From Atherix ibis (Eukaryota; Arthropoda; Insecta; Diptera; Athericidae): a stretch of 64,000 bases of DNA. The position numbers were made by a program, and so were the translations under genes. This document shows positions 16,308 through 30,924 of the stretch, piece by piece. How positions within the stretch are numbered: position 1 is the first letter of the stretch; each line of letters begins with the position of its first letter. The stretch lies in NCBI GenBank assembly GCA_958298945.1, contig OY282608.1, positions 79,842,806 to 79,906,805 of the forward strand. The letters are read 5' to 3'. The notes beneath the pieces were generated by a model. That model was not told where the DNA came from. It searched no databases and saw only the letters and a program-made list of their open reading frames with translations.

Positions 16308-18250
16308 ATGAATAAACCAACAAACCAACAACCAACAAACAAACAAACCAACAACTCAACAACCCAACAAACCAACAAACCAACAAACCAACAAACCAAC
16401 AAACCAACAAACCAACAAACCAACAAACCAACAAACCAACAAACCAACAAACCAACAAACCAACAAACCAACAAACTAATAAATGAATAAACCAACAAAC
16501 CAACAAACCAACAAACCAACAAACAAACAAACCAACAAACCAACAAACCAACAAACCAACAAACCAACAAACGAACAAATTAACAAACCAACAAACCAAC
16601 AAACTAATAAATGAATAAACCAACAAAACAACAAACCAACAAACCAACAAACCAACAAACCAACAAACCAACAAACCAACAAACTAACAAACCAACAAAC
16701 CAATAAACCAACAAACTAATAAATGAATAAACCAACAAACCAACAAACCAACAAACCAACAAACAAACAAACCAACAAACCAACAAACCAACAAACCAAC
16801 AAACCAACGAACCAACAAACCAACAAACTAATAAATGAATAAACCAACAAACCAACAAACCAACAAACCAACAAACCAACAAACCAACTAACCAACAAAC
16901 CAACAAACCAACAAACCAACAAACCAGCAAACCAACAAACCAAAAAACCAACAAACCAACAAACCAACAAACCAACAAACCAACAAGCCAACAAATCAAC
17001 AATTCAACAAACCAACAATTCAACAAACCAACAAATCAACAAACCGCCAAACCAACAAACCAACAAACCAACAAACCAACAAACCAACAAACCAACAAAC
17101 CAACAAACTAACAAACCAACAAACTAAAAAACCAAAAAACCAACAAACGAACAAACCAACAAACCAACAAACCAACAAACTAACAAACCAACAAACCAAC
17201 AAACCAACAAACCAACGAACGAACAAACCAAAAAACCAACAAACGAACAGACGAACAAACCAACAAACCAACAAACCAACAAACCAACAAACCAACAAAC
17301 CAACAAACCAACAAACCAACAAACCAACAAACCTACAAACCAACAAACCAACAAACCAACAAACCAACAAACCAGCAGACCAAAAAACCAACAAACGAGC
17401 AAACCAACAAACCAACAAAAAAACAAATAAACAAACCAACAAACGAACAAACCAATAAACCAACAAACCGACAAACCAACAAACCAACAAACCAACAAAC
17501 CAACAAACCAACAAACCAACAAACCAACAAACTAAAAACGAACAAACCAACAAACAAACTAACAAACCAACAAACAAATAAACCAATAAACCAACAAAAC
17601 AACACACCAACACACCAGCAAACCAACAAACCAACAAACCAACAAACCAACAAACCAACAAACCAACAAACCAACAAACCAACAAACCAACAAACCAACA
17701 AACCAACAAACCAACAAACCAACAAACCAACAAACTAACAAACCAACAAACTAACAAACCAACAAACCAACAAACCAACAAAGGAGCAAACCAACAAACC
17801 AAAAAACCAACAAACTAACAAACCAACAAACAAACAAACCAACAAACGAACAAACCAACAAACCAACAAACCAACAAACCAACAAACCAACAAACCAACA
17901 AACCAACAAACCAACAAAACAACAAATCAATAAACCAACAAATTAACAAACCAATAGACGAACAAACCAACAAACCAACAATCCAACAAACCAACAAACG
18001 AACAAACTAACAAACCAACAAACGAGCAAACCAACAAACCAACAAACAAATAAACCAACAAACCAACAAACCAACAAACTAACAAATAAACAATTCAACA
18101 AACCAACAAACCACAAACCAACAAACCAACAAACCAACAAACCAACAGACCAACAAACCAACAAACCAACAAACCAACAAACCAACAAACCAACAAACCA
18201 ACAAACCAACAAACCAACAAACTAATAAATGAATAAACCAACAAAACAAC
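16308..18250. repeat. 2.3 kb higher-order repeat, copy 1
   Basis: Repeats at 18652-20460. Corresponding marks: T-rich unit 16308/18652 (offset 2344), ACCTACAAACC 17332/19588 (2256), AAAGGAGC about 17783/20031 (2248), and ACAATTCAAC near 18091/20333. It contains an ACCAACGAACGAAC unit, an ACAGACGAAC unit and an ACTAAAAACGAAC unit that also mark the 27-31 kb repeats. Copy-specific variants include an ACCAAAAAACC after ACCAGCAGACC, absent from copy 2. Confidence 0.85.
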
Positions 18251-18651
18251 AAACCAACAAACCAACAAAACAACAAACCAACAAACCAACAAACCAACAA
18301 ACCAACAAACCAACAAACCAACAAACCAACAAACCAACAAACCAACAAACCAACAATTCAACAAACCAACAATTCAACAAACCAACAATTCAACAAACCA
18401 ACAAATCAACAAACCAACAAACCAACAAACCAACAAACCAACAAACCAACAAACCAACAAACCAACAAACCAACAAACCAACAAACCAACAAACCAACAA
18501 ACCAACAAACTAATAACTGAATAAACCAACAAACCAACAACCAACAAACAAACAAACCAACAACCTAACAACCCAACAAACCAACAAACCAACAAACCAA
18601 CAAACCAACAAACCAACAAACCAACAAACTAACAAACCAACAAACTAATAA

Positions 18652-20460
18652 ATGAATAAACCAACAAACCAACAACCAACAAACAAACAAACCAACAACT
18701 CAACAACCCAACAAACCAACAAACCAACAAACCAACAAACCAACAAACCAACAAACCAACAAACCAACAAACCAACAAACCAACAAACCAACAAACCAAC
18801 AAACCAACAAACCAACAAACCAACAAACCAACAAACCAACAAACTAATAAATGAATAAACCAACAAACCAACAAACCAACAAACCAACAAACAAACAAAC
18901 CAACAAACCAACAAACCAACAAACCAACAAACCAACAAACCAACAAATTAACAAACCAACAAACCAACAAACTAATAAATGAATAAACCAACAAACCAAC
19001 AAACAAACAAACCAACAAACCAACAAACAAACAAACCAACAAACCAACAAACCAACAAACCAACAAACCAACGAACCAACAAACCAACAAACTAATAAAT
19101 GAATAAACCAACAAACCAACAAACCAACAAACCAACAAACCAACAAACCAACTAACCAACAAACCAACAAACCAACAAACCAACAAACCAGCAAACCAAC
19201 AAACCAAAAAACCAACAAACCAACAAACCAACAAACCAACAAACCAACAAGCCAACAAATCAACAATTCAACAAACCAACAATTCAACAAACCAACAAAT
19301 CAACAAACCACCAAACCAACAATCCAACAAACCAACAAACCAACAAACCAACAAACCAACAAACTAACAAACCAACAAACTAAAAAACCAAAAAACCAAC
19401 AAACGAACAAACCAACAAACCAACAAACCAACAAACTAACAAACCAACAAACCAACAAACCAACAAACCAACGAACGAACAAACCAAAAAACCAACAAAC
19501 GAACAGACGAACAAACCAACAAACCAACAAACCAACAAACCAACAAACCAACAAACCAACAAACCAACAAACCAACAAACCAACAAACCTACAAACCAAC
19601 AAACCAACAAACCAACAAACCAACAAACCAGCAGACCAACAAACCAACAAACGAGCAAACCAACAAACCAACAAACAAACAAACAAACAAACCAACAAAC
19701 GAACAAACCAATAAACCAACAAACCGACAAACCAACAAACCAACAAACCAACAAACCAACAAACCAACAAACCAACAAACCAACAAACTAAAAACGAACA
19801 AACCAACAAACAAACTAACAAACCAACAAACAAATAAACCAATAAACCAACAAACCAACACACCGACACACCAGCAAACCAACAAACCAACAAACCAACA
19901 AACCAACAAACCAACAAACCAACAAACCAACAAACCAACAAACCAACAAACCAACAAACCAACAAACCAACAAACTAACAAACCAACAAACTAACAAACC
20001 AACAAACCAACAAACCAACAAACCAACAAAGGAGCAAACCAACAAACCAACAAACCAACAAACTAACAAACCAACAAACAAACAAACCAACAAACGAACA
20101 AACCAACAAACCAACAAACCAACAAACCAACAAACCAACAAACCAACAAACCAACAAAACAACAAATCAACAAACCAACAAATTAACAAACCAATAGACG
20201 AACAAACCAACAAACCAACAATCCAACAAACCAACAAACGAACAAACTAACAAACCAACAAACGAGCAAACCAACAAACCAACAAACAAATAAACCAACA
20301 AACCAACAAACCAACAAACTAACAAACAAACAATTCAACAAACCAACAAACCACAAACCAACAAACCAACAAACCAACAAACCAACAGACCAACAAACCA
20401 ACAAACCAACAAACCAACAAACCAACAAACCAACAAACTAATAAATGAATAAACCAACAA
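18652..20460. repeat. 2.3 kb higher-order repeat, copy 2
   Basis: Partner of 16308-18250. The offset shrinks from 2344 to about 2242 bp through the copy, which means roughly a dozen octamers were lost net between marks. Copy-specific variants include ACACCGACACACC near 19862. Confidence 0.85.
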
Positions 20461-20810
20461 ACCAACAAACCAACAAACCAACAACCAAACAAACCAACAA
20501 ACCAACAAACCAACAAACCAACAAACCAACAAACCAACAAACCAACAAACCAACAAACCAACAAACCAACAAACTAATAAATGAATAAACCAACAAAACA
20601 ACAAAACAACAAACCAACAAACCAACAAATCAACAAACCAACAAACCAACAAACCAACAAACCAACAAACCAACAAACCAACAAACCAACAATTCAACAA
20701 ACCAACAATTCAACAAACCAACAAATCAACAAACCAACAAACCAACAAACCAACAAACCAACAAACCAACAAACCAACAAACCAACAAACAAACAAAGGA
20801 ACAAACCAAC

Positions 20811-21200
20811 AAATCAACAAACCAACAAACTAACAAACGAACAAACGAACAAAACAACAAAGCAATAAACCAACAAACCAACAAACCAACAAACCAATAA
20901 ACCAACAAACCAACAAACCAACAAACCAATAAACAAACAAATCAACAAACTGAAAAAACCAGCAAACCAACAAACAAACAAACCAACAAACAAACAAACC
21001 AACAAACCAACAATCCAACACACCAACAAACCAACAAACCACCAAACAAACAAACCAACAAACCAACAAACCAACAAACCAACACACCAACAAACCAACA
21101 AACAAACAAACCAACAAACAAACAAACCAACAAACCAACAAACTGGCAAACCAACAAACCAACAAAGCAACAAACCAACAAACCAACAAACGCTTAAACC
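20811..21200. repeat. ACTGAAAAAACCAGC module, copy 4
   Basis: Core at 20949-20963. The right end is CGCTTAAACC rather than CGCTCAAACC, and an ACTGGC unit replaces ACTAGC. A unique AAAGGAAC unit lies just upstream. Confidence 0.85.
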
Positions 21201-23439
21201 AACAAACCAACAAACCAACAAACCAACAAACCAATAGACGAACAAACCAACAAACCAACAATCCAACAAACCAACAAACCAACAAACTAACAAACCAACA
21301 AACCAACAAACCAACAAACCAACAAACCAACAAACGAGCAAACCAACAAACCAACAAACTAACAAACAAACAATTCAACAAACCAACAAACCACAAACCA
21401 ACAAACCAACAAACCAACAAACCAACAAACCAACAAACCAACGAACCAACAAACCAACAAACCAACAAACCAATAAACCAACAAACCAACTAACCAACAA
21501 ACCAACAAACCAACAAACCAACAAACCAACAAACCAACAGACCAACAAACCAACAAACCAACAAACCAACAAACCAACAAACCAACAAACCAACAAACTA
21601 ATAAATGAATAAACCAACAAACCAACAAACCAACAAACCAACAAACAAACAAACCAACAAATCAACAAACCAACAAACCAACAAACCAACAAACTAACAA
21701 ACCAACAAACTAACAAATCAACAAACCAACAAACTAATAAATGAATAAACCAACAAAACAACAAACCAACAAACCAACAAACAACCAACCCAACAAAACA
21801 ACAAACCAACAAACCAACAAACCAATAAACCAGCAAACTAACAAACCAACAAACCAACAAACCAACAAACCAACAAACCAACAATTCAACAAACCAAAAA
21901 ATCAACAAACCAACAAACCAACAAACCAACAAACCAACAAACCAACAAACCAACAAACCAACAAACCAACAAACCAACAAACCAACAAACCAACAAACTA
22001 ATAAATGAATAAACCAACAAACCAACAACCAACAAACAAACAAACCAACAACCCAACAACCCAACAAACCAACAAACCAACAAACCAACAAACCAACAAA
22101 CCAACAAACCAACAAACCAAAAAACCAAAAAACCAACAAACGAACAAACCAACAAACCAACAATCCAACAAACCAACAAACCAACAAACCAACAAACCAA
22201 CAAACCAACAAACTAACAAACAAACAAACTAACAAACCAACAAACCAATAGACGAACAAACCAACAAACCAACAATCCAACAAACCAACAAACCAACAAA
22301 CTAACAAACCAACAAACCAACAAACCAACAAACCAACAAACCAACAAACCAACAAACCAACAAACCAACAAAACAACAAACCAACAAACCAACAAACCAA
22401 CAAACCAACAAACCAATAGACGAACAAACCAACAAACCAACAATCCAACAAACCAACAAACGAACAAACTAACAAACCAACAAACCAACAAACCAACAAA
22501 CCAACAAACGAGCAAACCAACAAACCAACAAACAAATAAACCAACAAACCAACAAACCAACAAACTAACAAACAAACAATTCAACAAACCAACAAACCAC
22601 AAACCAACAAACCAACAAACCAACAAACCAACAAACCAACAAACCAACAAACCAACAAACCAACAAACGAACAAACCAACAAACCAACAATCCAACAAAC
22701 CAACAAACCAACAAACCAACAAACCAACAGACCAACAAACCAACAAACCAACAAAACAACAAACCAACAAACCAACAAACCAACAAACTAACAAACCAAC
22801 AAACTAATAAATGAATAAACCAACAAAACAACAAACCAACAAACCAACAAACCAACAAACCAACAAACCAACAAACCAACAAACCAACAAACCAACAAAC
22901 CAACAAACCAACAAACCAACAATTTAACAAACCAACAATTCAACAAACCAACAAATCAACAAACCAACAAACCAACAAATCAACAAACCAACAAACCAAC
23001 AAACCAACAAACCAACAAACCAACAAACCAACAAACCAACAAACCAACAAACTAATAAATGAATAAACCAACAAACCAACAACCAACAAACAAACAAACC
23101 AACAACTCCACAACCCAACAAACCAACGAACCAACAAACCAACAAACTAACAAACCAACAAACCAACAAACCAACAAACCAACAAACCAACAAACCAACA
23201 AACCAACAAACCAACAAACTAACAAACCAACAAACCAACAAACCAACAAACGAACAAACCAACAAACCAACAAACCAACAAACCAACAAACCAACAAACC
23301 AACAAACCAACAAACGAACAAACGAACAAACGAACAAACTAACAAACCAACAAACCAACAAACCAACAAACCAACAAACCAACAAACTAACAAACCAACA
23401 AACCAACAAACCAACAAACCAACAAACCAACAAACCAAC

Positions 23440-25290
23440 AAACCAACAAAATAACAAACCAACAAACCAACAAACCAACAAACCAACAAACCAACAAACC
23501 AACAAACCAACAAATCAACAAACCAACAAACCAACAAACGAACAAACGAACAAAACAACAAACCAACAAACCAACAAACCAACAAACCAACAAACCAACA
23601 AACCAACAAACCAACAAACCAACAAACCAACAAACCAACAAACCAACAAACCAATAAACCAACAAACCAAAAAACTGAAAAAACCAGCAAACCAACAAAC
23701 AAACAAACCAACAAACAAACAAACCAACAAACCAACAATCCAACACACCAACAAACCAACAAACCACCAAACAAACAAACCAACAAACCAACAAACCAAC
23801 AAACCAACAAACCAACACACCAACACACCAACAAACCAACAAACGAACAAACCAACAAACAAACAAACCAACAAACCAACAAACTAGCAAACCAACAAAC
23901 CAACAACCCAACAAACCAACAAACCAACAAACGCTCAAACCAACAAACCAACAAACCAATAGACGAACAAACCAACAAAACAACAATCCATCAAACCAAC
24001 AAACCAACAAACTAACAAACCAACAAACCAATAAACCAACAAACCAACAAACGAGCAACCCAACAAACAAATAAACCAACAAACCAACAAACCACCAAAC
24101 TAACAAACAAACAATTCAACAAACCAACAAACCACAACCCAACAAACCAACAAACCAACAAACCAACAAACCAACAAACCAACAAACCAACAAACCAACT
24201 AACCAACTAACCAACAAACCAACAAACCAACAAACCAACAAACCAACAGACCAACAAACCAACAAACCAACAAACCAACAAACCAACAAACTAATAAATG
24301 AATAAACCAACAAACCAACAAACCAACAAACCAACAAACAAACAAACCAACAAACCAACAAACCAACAAACCAACAAACCAACAAACTAACAAACCAACA
24401 AATCAACAAACTAACAAACCAACAAACTAATAAATGAATAAACCAACAAAACAACAAACCAGCAAACCAACAAAACAACAAACCAACAAACCAACAAACC
24501 AACAAACCAACAAACCAACAAACCAACAAACCAACAAACCAACAATTCAACAAACCAACAATTCAACAAACCAACAAATCAACAAACCAACAAACCAACA
24601 AACCAACAAACCAACAAACCAACAAACCAACAAACCAACAAACCAACAAACCAACAAACCAACAAACCAACAAACTAATAAATGAATAAACCAACAAACC
24701 AACAAACCAACAAACCAACAAACAAACAAACCAACAAGCCAACAAACCAACAAACCAACAAACCAACAAACCAACAAACCAACAAACCAACAAACCAACA
24801 AACCAACAAACTAATAAATGAATAAACCAACAAAACAACAAACCAACAAACCAACAAACCAACAAACCAACAAACCAACAAACCAACAAACCAACAAACC
24901 AACAAACCAACAAACCAATAAACCAACAAACTAATAAATGAATAAACCAACAAACCAATAAACCAACAAACCAACAAACAAACAAACCAACAAACCAACA
25001 AACCAACAAACCAACAAACCAACGAACCAACAAACCAACAAACTAATAAATGAATAAACCAACAAACCAACAAACCAACAAACCAACAAACCAACAAACC
25101 AACAAACCAACAAACCAACAAACCAACAAACCAACAAACCAACAAACCAACAAACCAACAAACCAACAAACCAACAAACCAACAAACCAGCAAACCAACA
25201 AACCAACAAACCAACAAACCAACAAACCAACAAACCAACAAACCAACAAACCAACAAACCAACAAATCAACAATTCAACAAACCAACAAT
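23440..25290. repeat. 2.0-2.1 kb higher-order repeat, copy 1
   Basis: Most of this segment recurs about 2.0-2.1 kb downstream. Matches: CGCTCAAACC end 23941/26060 (offset 2119), ATCCATCAAACC near 23987/26106, the T-rich unit at 24434/26441 (2007) and at 25050/27065 (2015). The offset change of about 112 bp (14 octamers) falls in 24.2-24.4 kb, where copy 1 has an extra T-rich unit and a CAAACAAACAAACC block. Confidence 0.85.
23512..23941. repeat. ACTGAAAAAACCAGC module, copy 5
   Basis: Core at 23674-23688, preceded by an ACCAAAAAACTG junction. The right end is CGCTCAAACC. The part right of about 23.6 kb is repeated at 25.7 kb with an offset of 2119 bp. Confidence 0.85.
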
Positions 25291-25699
25291 TCAACAAACC
25301 AACAAATCAACAAACCACCAAACCAACAAACCAACAAACCAACAAACCAACAAACCAACAAACCAACAAAACAACAAACCAACAAACCAACAAACCAACA
25401 AACCAACAAACCAATAGACGAACAAACCAACAAACCAACAATCCAACAAACCAACAAACGAACAAACTAACAAACCAACAAACCAACAAACCAACAAACC
25501 AACAAACGAGCAAACCAACAAACCAACAAACAAATAAACCAACAAACCAACAAACCAACAAACTAACAAACAAACAATTCAACAAACCAACAAACCACAA
25601 ACCAACAAACCAACAAACCAACAAACCAACAAACCAACAAACCAACAAACCAACAAACCAACAAACGAACAAACCAACAAACCAACAATCCAACAAACC

Positions 25700-27300
25700 A
25701 ACAAACCAACAAACCAACAAACCAACAAACCAACAAACCAACAAACCAACAAACCAACAAACCAACAAACCAATAAACCAACAAACCAAAAAACTGAAAA
25801 AACCAGCAAACCAACAAACAAACAAACCAACAAACAAACAAACCAACAAACCAACAATCCAACACACCAACAAACCAACAAACCACCAAACAAACAAACC
25901 AACAAACCAACAAACCAACAAACCAACAAACCAACACACCAACACACCAACAAACCAACAAACGAACAAACCAACAAACAAACAAACCAACAAACCAACA
26001 AACTAGCAAACCAACAAACCAACAACCCAACAAACCAACAAACCAACAAACGCTCAAACCAACAAACCAACAAACCAATAGACGAACAAACCAACAAAAC
26101 AACAATCCATCAAACCAACAAACCAACAAACTAACAAACCAACAAACCAATAAACCAACAAACCAACAAACGAGCAACCCAACAAACAAATAAACCAACA
26201 AACCAACAAACCACCAAACTAACAAACAAACAATTCAACAAACCAACAAACCACAACCCAACAAACCAACAAACCAACAAACCAACAAACCAACAAACCA
26301 ACAAACCAACAAACCAACTAACCAACTAACCAACAAACCAACAAACCAACAAACCAACAAACCAACAGACCAACAAACCAACAAACCAACAAACTAACAA
26401 ACCAACAAATCAACAAACTAACAAACCAACAAACTAATAAATGAATAAACCAACAAAACAACAAACCAGCAAACCAACAAAACAACAAACCAACAAACCA
26501 ACAAACCAACAAACCAACAAACCAACAAACCAACAAACCAACAAACCAACAAACCAACAATTCAACAAACCAACAATTCAACAAACCAACAAATCAACAA
26601 ACCAACAAACCAACAAACCAACAAACCAACAAACCAACAAACCAACAAACCAACAAACCAAAAAACCAACAAACCAACAAACCAACAAACTAATAAATGA
26701 ATAAACCAACAAACCAACAAACCAACAAACCAACAAACAAACAAACCAACAAGCCAACAAACCAACAAACCAACAAACCAACAAACCAACAAACCAACAA
26801 ACCAACAAACCAACAAACCAACAAACTAATAAATGAATAAACCAACAAAACAACAAACCAACAAACCAACAAACCAACAAACCAACAAACCAACAAACCA
26901 ACAAACCAACAAACCAACAAACCAACAAACCAATAAACCAACAAACTAATAAATGAATAAACCAACAAACCAATAAACCAACAAACCAACAAACAAACAA
27001 ACCAACAAACCAACAAACCAACAAACCAACAAACCAACGAACCAACAAACCAACAAACTAATAAATGAATAAACCAACAAACCAACAAACCAACAAACCA
27101 ACAAACCAACAAACCAACAAACCAACAAACCAACAAACCAACAAACCAACAAACCAACAAACCAACAAACCAACAAACCAACAAACCAACAAACCAACAA
27201 ACCAACAAACCAACAAACCAACAAACCAACAAACCAACAAACCAACAAACCAACAAACCAACAAATCAACAATTCAACAAACCAACAATTCAACAAACCA
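25700..27300. repeat. 2.0-2.1 kb higher-order repeat, copy 2
   Basis: Partner of 23440-25290. It begins inside the ACTGAAAAAACCAGC module (copy 6) and runs to the paired ACAATTCAAC units near 27270-27300. An ACCAAAAAACC unit at 26660 is specific to this copy and to the next repeat at 28193. Confidence 0.85.
25760..26060. repeat. ACTGAAAAAACCAGC module, copy 6 (right half only)
   Basis: Core at 25793-25807 and CGCTCAAACC ending at 26060, both exactly 2119 bp after copy 5. The left part of the module (AAATCAAC plus paired ACGAACAA units) is missing. Instead the sequence to about 25.70 kb carries ACGAACAA and AATCCAAC marks typical of a different segment. The junction lies in plain octamers at roughly 25.70-25.77 kb, consistent with recombination between in-register units. 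Confidence 0.8.
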
Positions 27301-28120
27301 ACAAATCAACAAACCACCAAACCAACAAACCAACAAACCAACAAACCAACAAACCAACAAACCAACAAACTAACAAACCAACAAACCAAAAAACCAAAAA
27401 ACCCACAAACGAACAAACCAACAAACCAACAATCCAACAAACCAACAAACCAACAAACCAACAAACCAACAAACTAACAAACAAACAAACCAACAAACCA
27501 ATAGACGAACAAACCAACAAACCAACAATCCAACAAACCAACAAACCAACAAACTAACAAACCAACAAACCAACAAACCAACAAACCAACAAACGAGCAA
27601 ACCAACAAACCAACAAACAAATAAACCAACCAACCAGCAAACCAACGAACTAACAAACAAACAATTCAACAAACCAACAAACCACAAACCAACAAACCAA
27701 CAAACCAACGAACCAACAAACCAACAAACCAAAAACCAAAAAACCAACAAACAAACAAACCAACAAACCAACAAACCAACAAACCAACACACAAACAAAC
27801 CAACAAACCAACAAACTAACAAACCAACAAACCAACCAACCAACAAACCAACGAACGAACAAACCCAAAAACCAACAAACGAACAGACGAATAAACCAAC
27901 AAACCAACAAACCAACAAACCAACAAACCAACAAACCAACAAACCAACAAACCAACAAACCAACAAAACTACAAACCAACAAACCAACAAACCAACAAAC
28001 CAACAAACCAGCAGACCAACAAACCAACAAACGAACAAACCAACAAACCAACAAACAAACAAACAACAAACCAACAAACGAACAAACCAATAAACCAACA
28101 AACCGAAAAACCAACAAACC
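26655..28120. repeat. 1.55 kb tandem repeat, copy 1
   Basis: First of a closely matching run. Marks and offsets to the next copy: ACCAAAAAACC 26660/28193 (1533), T-rich unit 27065/28606 (1541), AACCCAAAAACC about 27864/29413 (1549), AAAACTACAAACC about 27970/29519 (1549), ACCGAAAAACC about 28105/29654 (1549). The long stretch of constant 1549 offset indicates a young duplication. Confidence 0.88.
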
Positions 28121-28189
28121 AACAAACCAACAAACCAACAAACCAACAAACCAACAAACCAACAAACCAACAAACCAACAAACCAACAA

Positions 28190-29670
28190 ACCAAAAAACC
28201 AACAAACCAACAAACCAACAAACTAATAAATGAATAAACCAACAAACCAACAAACCAACAAACCAACAAACAAACAAACCAACAAGCCAACAAACCAACA
28301 AACCAACAAACCAACAAACCAACAAACCAACAAACCAACAAACCAACAAACCAACAAACTAATAAATGAATAAACCAACAAAACAACAAACCAACAAACC
28401 AACAAACCAACAAACCAACAAACCAACAAACCAACAAACCAACAAACCAACAAACCAACAAACCAACAAACCAATAAACCAACAAACTAATAAATGAATA
28501 AACCAACAAACCAATAAACCAACAAACCAACAAACAAACAAACCAACAAACCAACAAACCAACAAACCAACAAACCAACGAACCAACAAACCAACAAACT
28601 AATAAATGAATAAACCAACAAACCAACAAACCAACAAACCAACAAACCAACAAACCAACAAACCAACAAACCAACAAACCAACAAACCAACAAACCAACA
28701 AACCAACAAACCAACAAACCAACAAACCAACAAACCAACAAACCAACAAACCAACAAACCAACAAACCAACAAACCAACAAACCAACAAACCAACAAACC
28801 AACAAACCAACAAATCAACAATTCAACAAACCAACAATTCAACAAACCAACAAATCAACAAACCACCAAACCAACAAACCAACAAACCAACAAACCAACA
28901 AACCAACAAACCAACAAACTAACAAACCAACAAACCAAAAAACCAAAAAACCCACAAACGAACAAACCAACAAACCAACAATCCAACAAACCAACAAACC
29001 AACAAACCAACAAACCAACAAACTAACAAACAAACAAACCAACAAACCAATAGACGAACAAACCAACAAACCAACAATCCAACAAACCAACAAACCAACA
29101 AACTAACAAACCAACAAACCAACAAACCAACAAACCAACAAACGAGCAAACCAACAAACCAACAAACAAATAAACCAACCAACCAGCAAACCAACGAACT
29201 AACAAACAAACAATTCAACAAACCAACAAACCACAAACCAACAAACCAACAAACCAACGAACCAACAAACCAACAAACCAAAAACCAAAAAACCAACAAA
29301 CAAACAAACCAACAAACCAACAAACCAACAAACCAACACACAAACAAACCAACAAACCAACAAACTAACAAACCAACAAACCAACCAACCAACAAACCAA
29401 CGAACGAACAAACCCAAAAACCAACAAACGAACAGACGAATAAACCAACAAACCAACAAACCAACAAACCAACAAACCAACAAACCAACAAACCAACAAA
29501 CCAACAAACCAACAAAACTACAAACCAACAAACCAACAAACCAACAAACCAACAAACCAGCAGACCAACAAACCAACAAACGAACAAACCAACAAACCAA
29601 CAAACAAACAAACAACAAACCAACAAACGAACAAACCAATAAACCAACAAACCGAAAAACCAACAAACCA
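28190..29670. repeat. 1.55 kb tandem repeat, copy 2
   Basis: Second copy of the 26655-28120 unit. After ACCGAAAAACC it diverges: this copy continues to ACTAAAAACGAAC at about 29700, whereas copy 1 switches back to the start of the unit. That is the expected junction of a tandem duplication. Confidence 0.88.
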
Positions 29671-30510
29671 ACAAACCAACAAACCAACAAACCAACAAAC
29701 TAAAAACGAACAAACCAACAAACAAACAAACTAACAAATCAACAAACAAATAAACCAATAAACCAACAAACCAACACACCAACACACCAGCAAACCAACA
29801 AACCAACAAACCAACAAACCAACAAACCAACAAACCAACAAACCAACAAACCAACAAACCAACAAACCAACAAACCAACAAACCAACAAACCAACAAACT
29901 AACAAACCAACAAACTAACAAACCAACAAACCAACAAACCAACAAACCAACAAACGAGCAAACCAACAAACCAACAAACCAACAAACCAACAAACTAACA
30001 AACCAACCAACAAACAAACCAACAAACGAACAAACCAACAAACCAACAAACCAACAAACCAACAAACCAACAAACCAACAAACCAACAAACCAACAAACC
30101 AACAAAACAACAAACCAACAAACCAACAAATTAACAAACCAATAGACGAACAAACCAACAAACCAACAATCCAAAAAACCAACAAACGAACAAACTAACA
30201 AACCAACAAACGAGCAAGCCAACAAACCAACAAACAAATAAACCAACAAACCAACAAACCAATAAACTAACAAACAAACAATTCAACAAACCAACAAACC
30301 ACAAACCAACAAACCAACAAACCAACAAACCAACAAACCAACAAACCAACAAACCAAAAAACCAACAAACTAACAAACCAACAATCCAACAAACCAACAA
30401 ACCAACAAACCAACAAACCAACAAACCAACAGACCAACAAACCAACAAACCAACAAACCAACAAACCAACAAACTAATAAATAAATAAACCAACAAACCA
30501 ACAAACCAAC
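29390..30510. repeat. 1.53 kb tandem repeat, copy 1
   Basis: Overlaps the end of the preceding pair and recurs at about 30925-32030. Matches: AACCCAAAAACC 29413/30945, ACTAAAAACGAAC near 29700/31241 (1541), AATAGACG near 30142 with AATAGACA at 31674, and ACAATTCAAC near 30280/31812 (1533). It contains CCAACCAACAAACAAACC (about 30004), a phase variant not kept in copy 2. Confidence 0.85.
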
Positions 30511-30924
30511 AAACCAACAAACAAACAAACCAACAAACCAACAAACCAACAAACCAACAAACCAACAAACCAACAAACCAACAAACCAACAAACCAACAA
30601 ACCAACAAACCAACAAACCAACAAACCAACAAACCAACAAACTAATAAATGAATAAACCAACAAACCAACAAACCAACAAACCAACAAACCAACAAACCA
30701 ACAAACCAACAAACCAACAAACCAACAAACCAACAAACCAACAATTCAACAAACCAACAATTCAACAAACCAACAAACCAACAAACCAACAAACCAACAA
30801 ACCAACAAACCAACAAACCAACAAACCAACAAACCAACAAACCAACAAACCAACAAACTAATAAATGAATAAACCAACAAACCAACAAACCAACAAACTA
30901 ACAAACCAACAAACCAACCAACCA

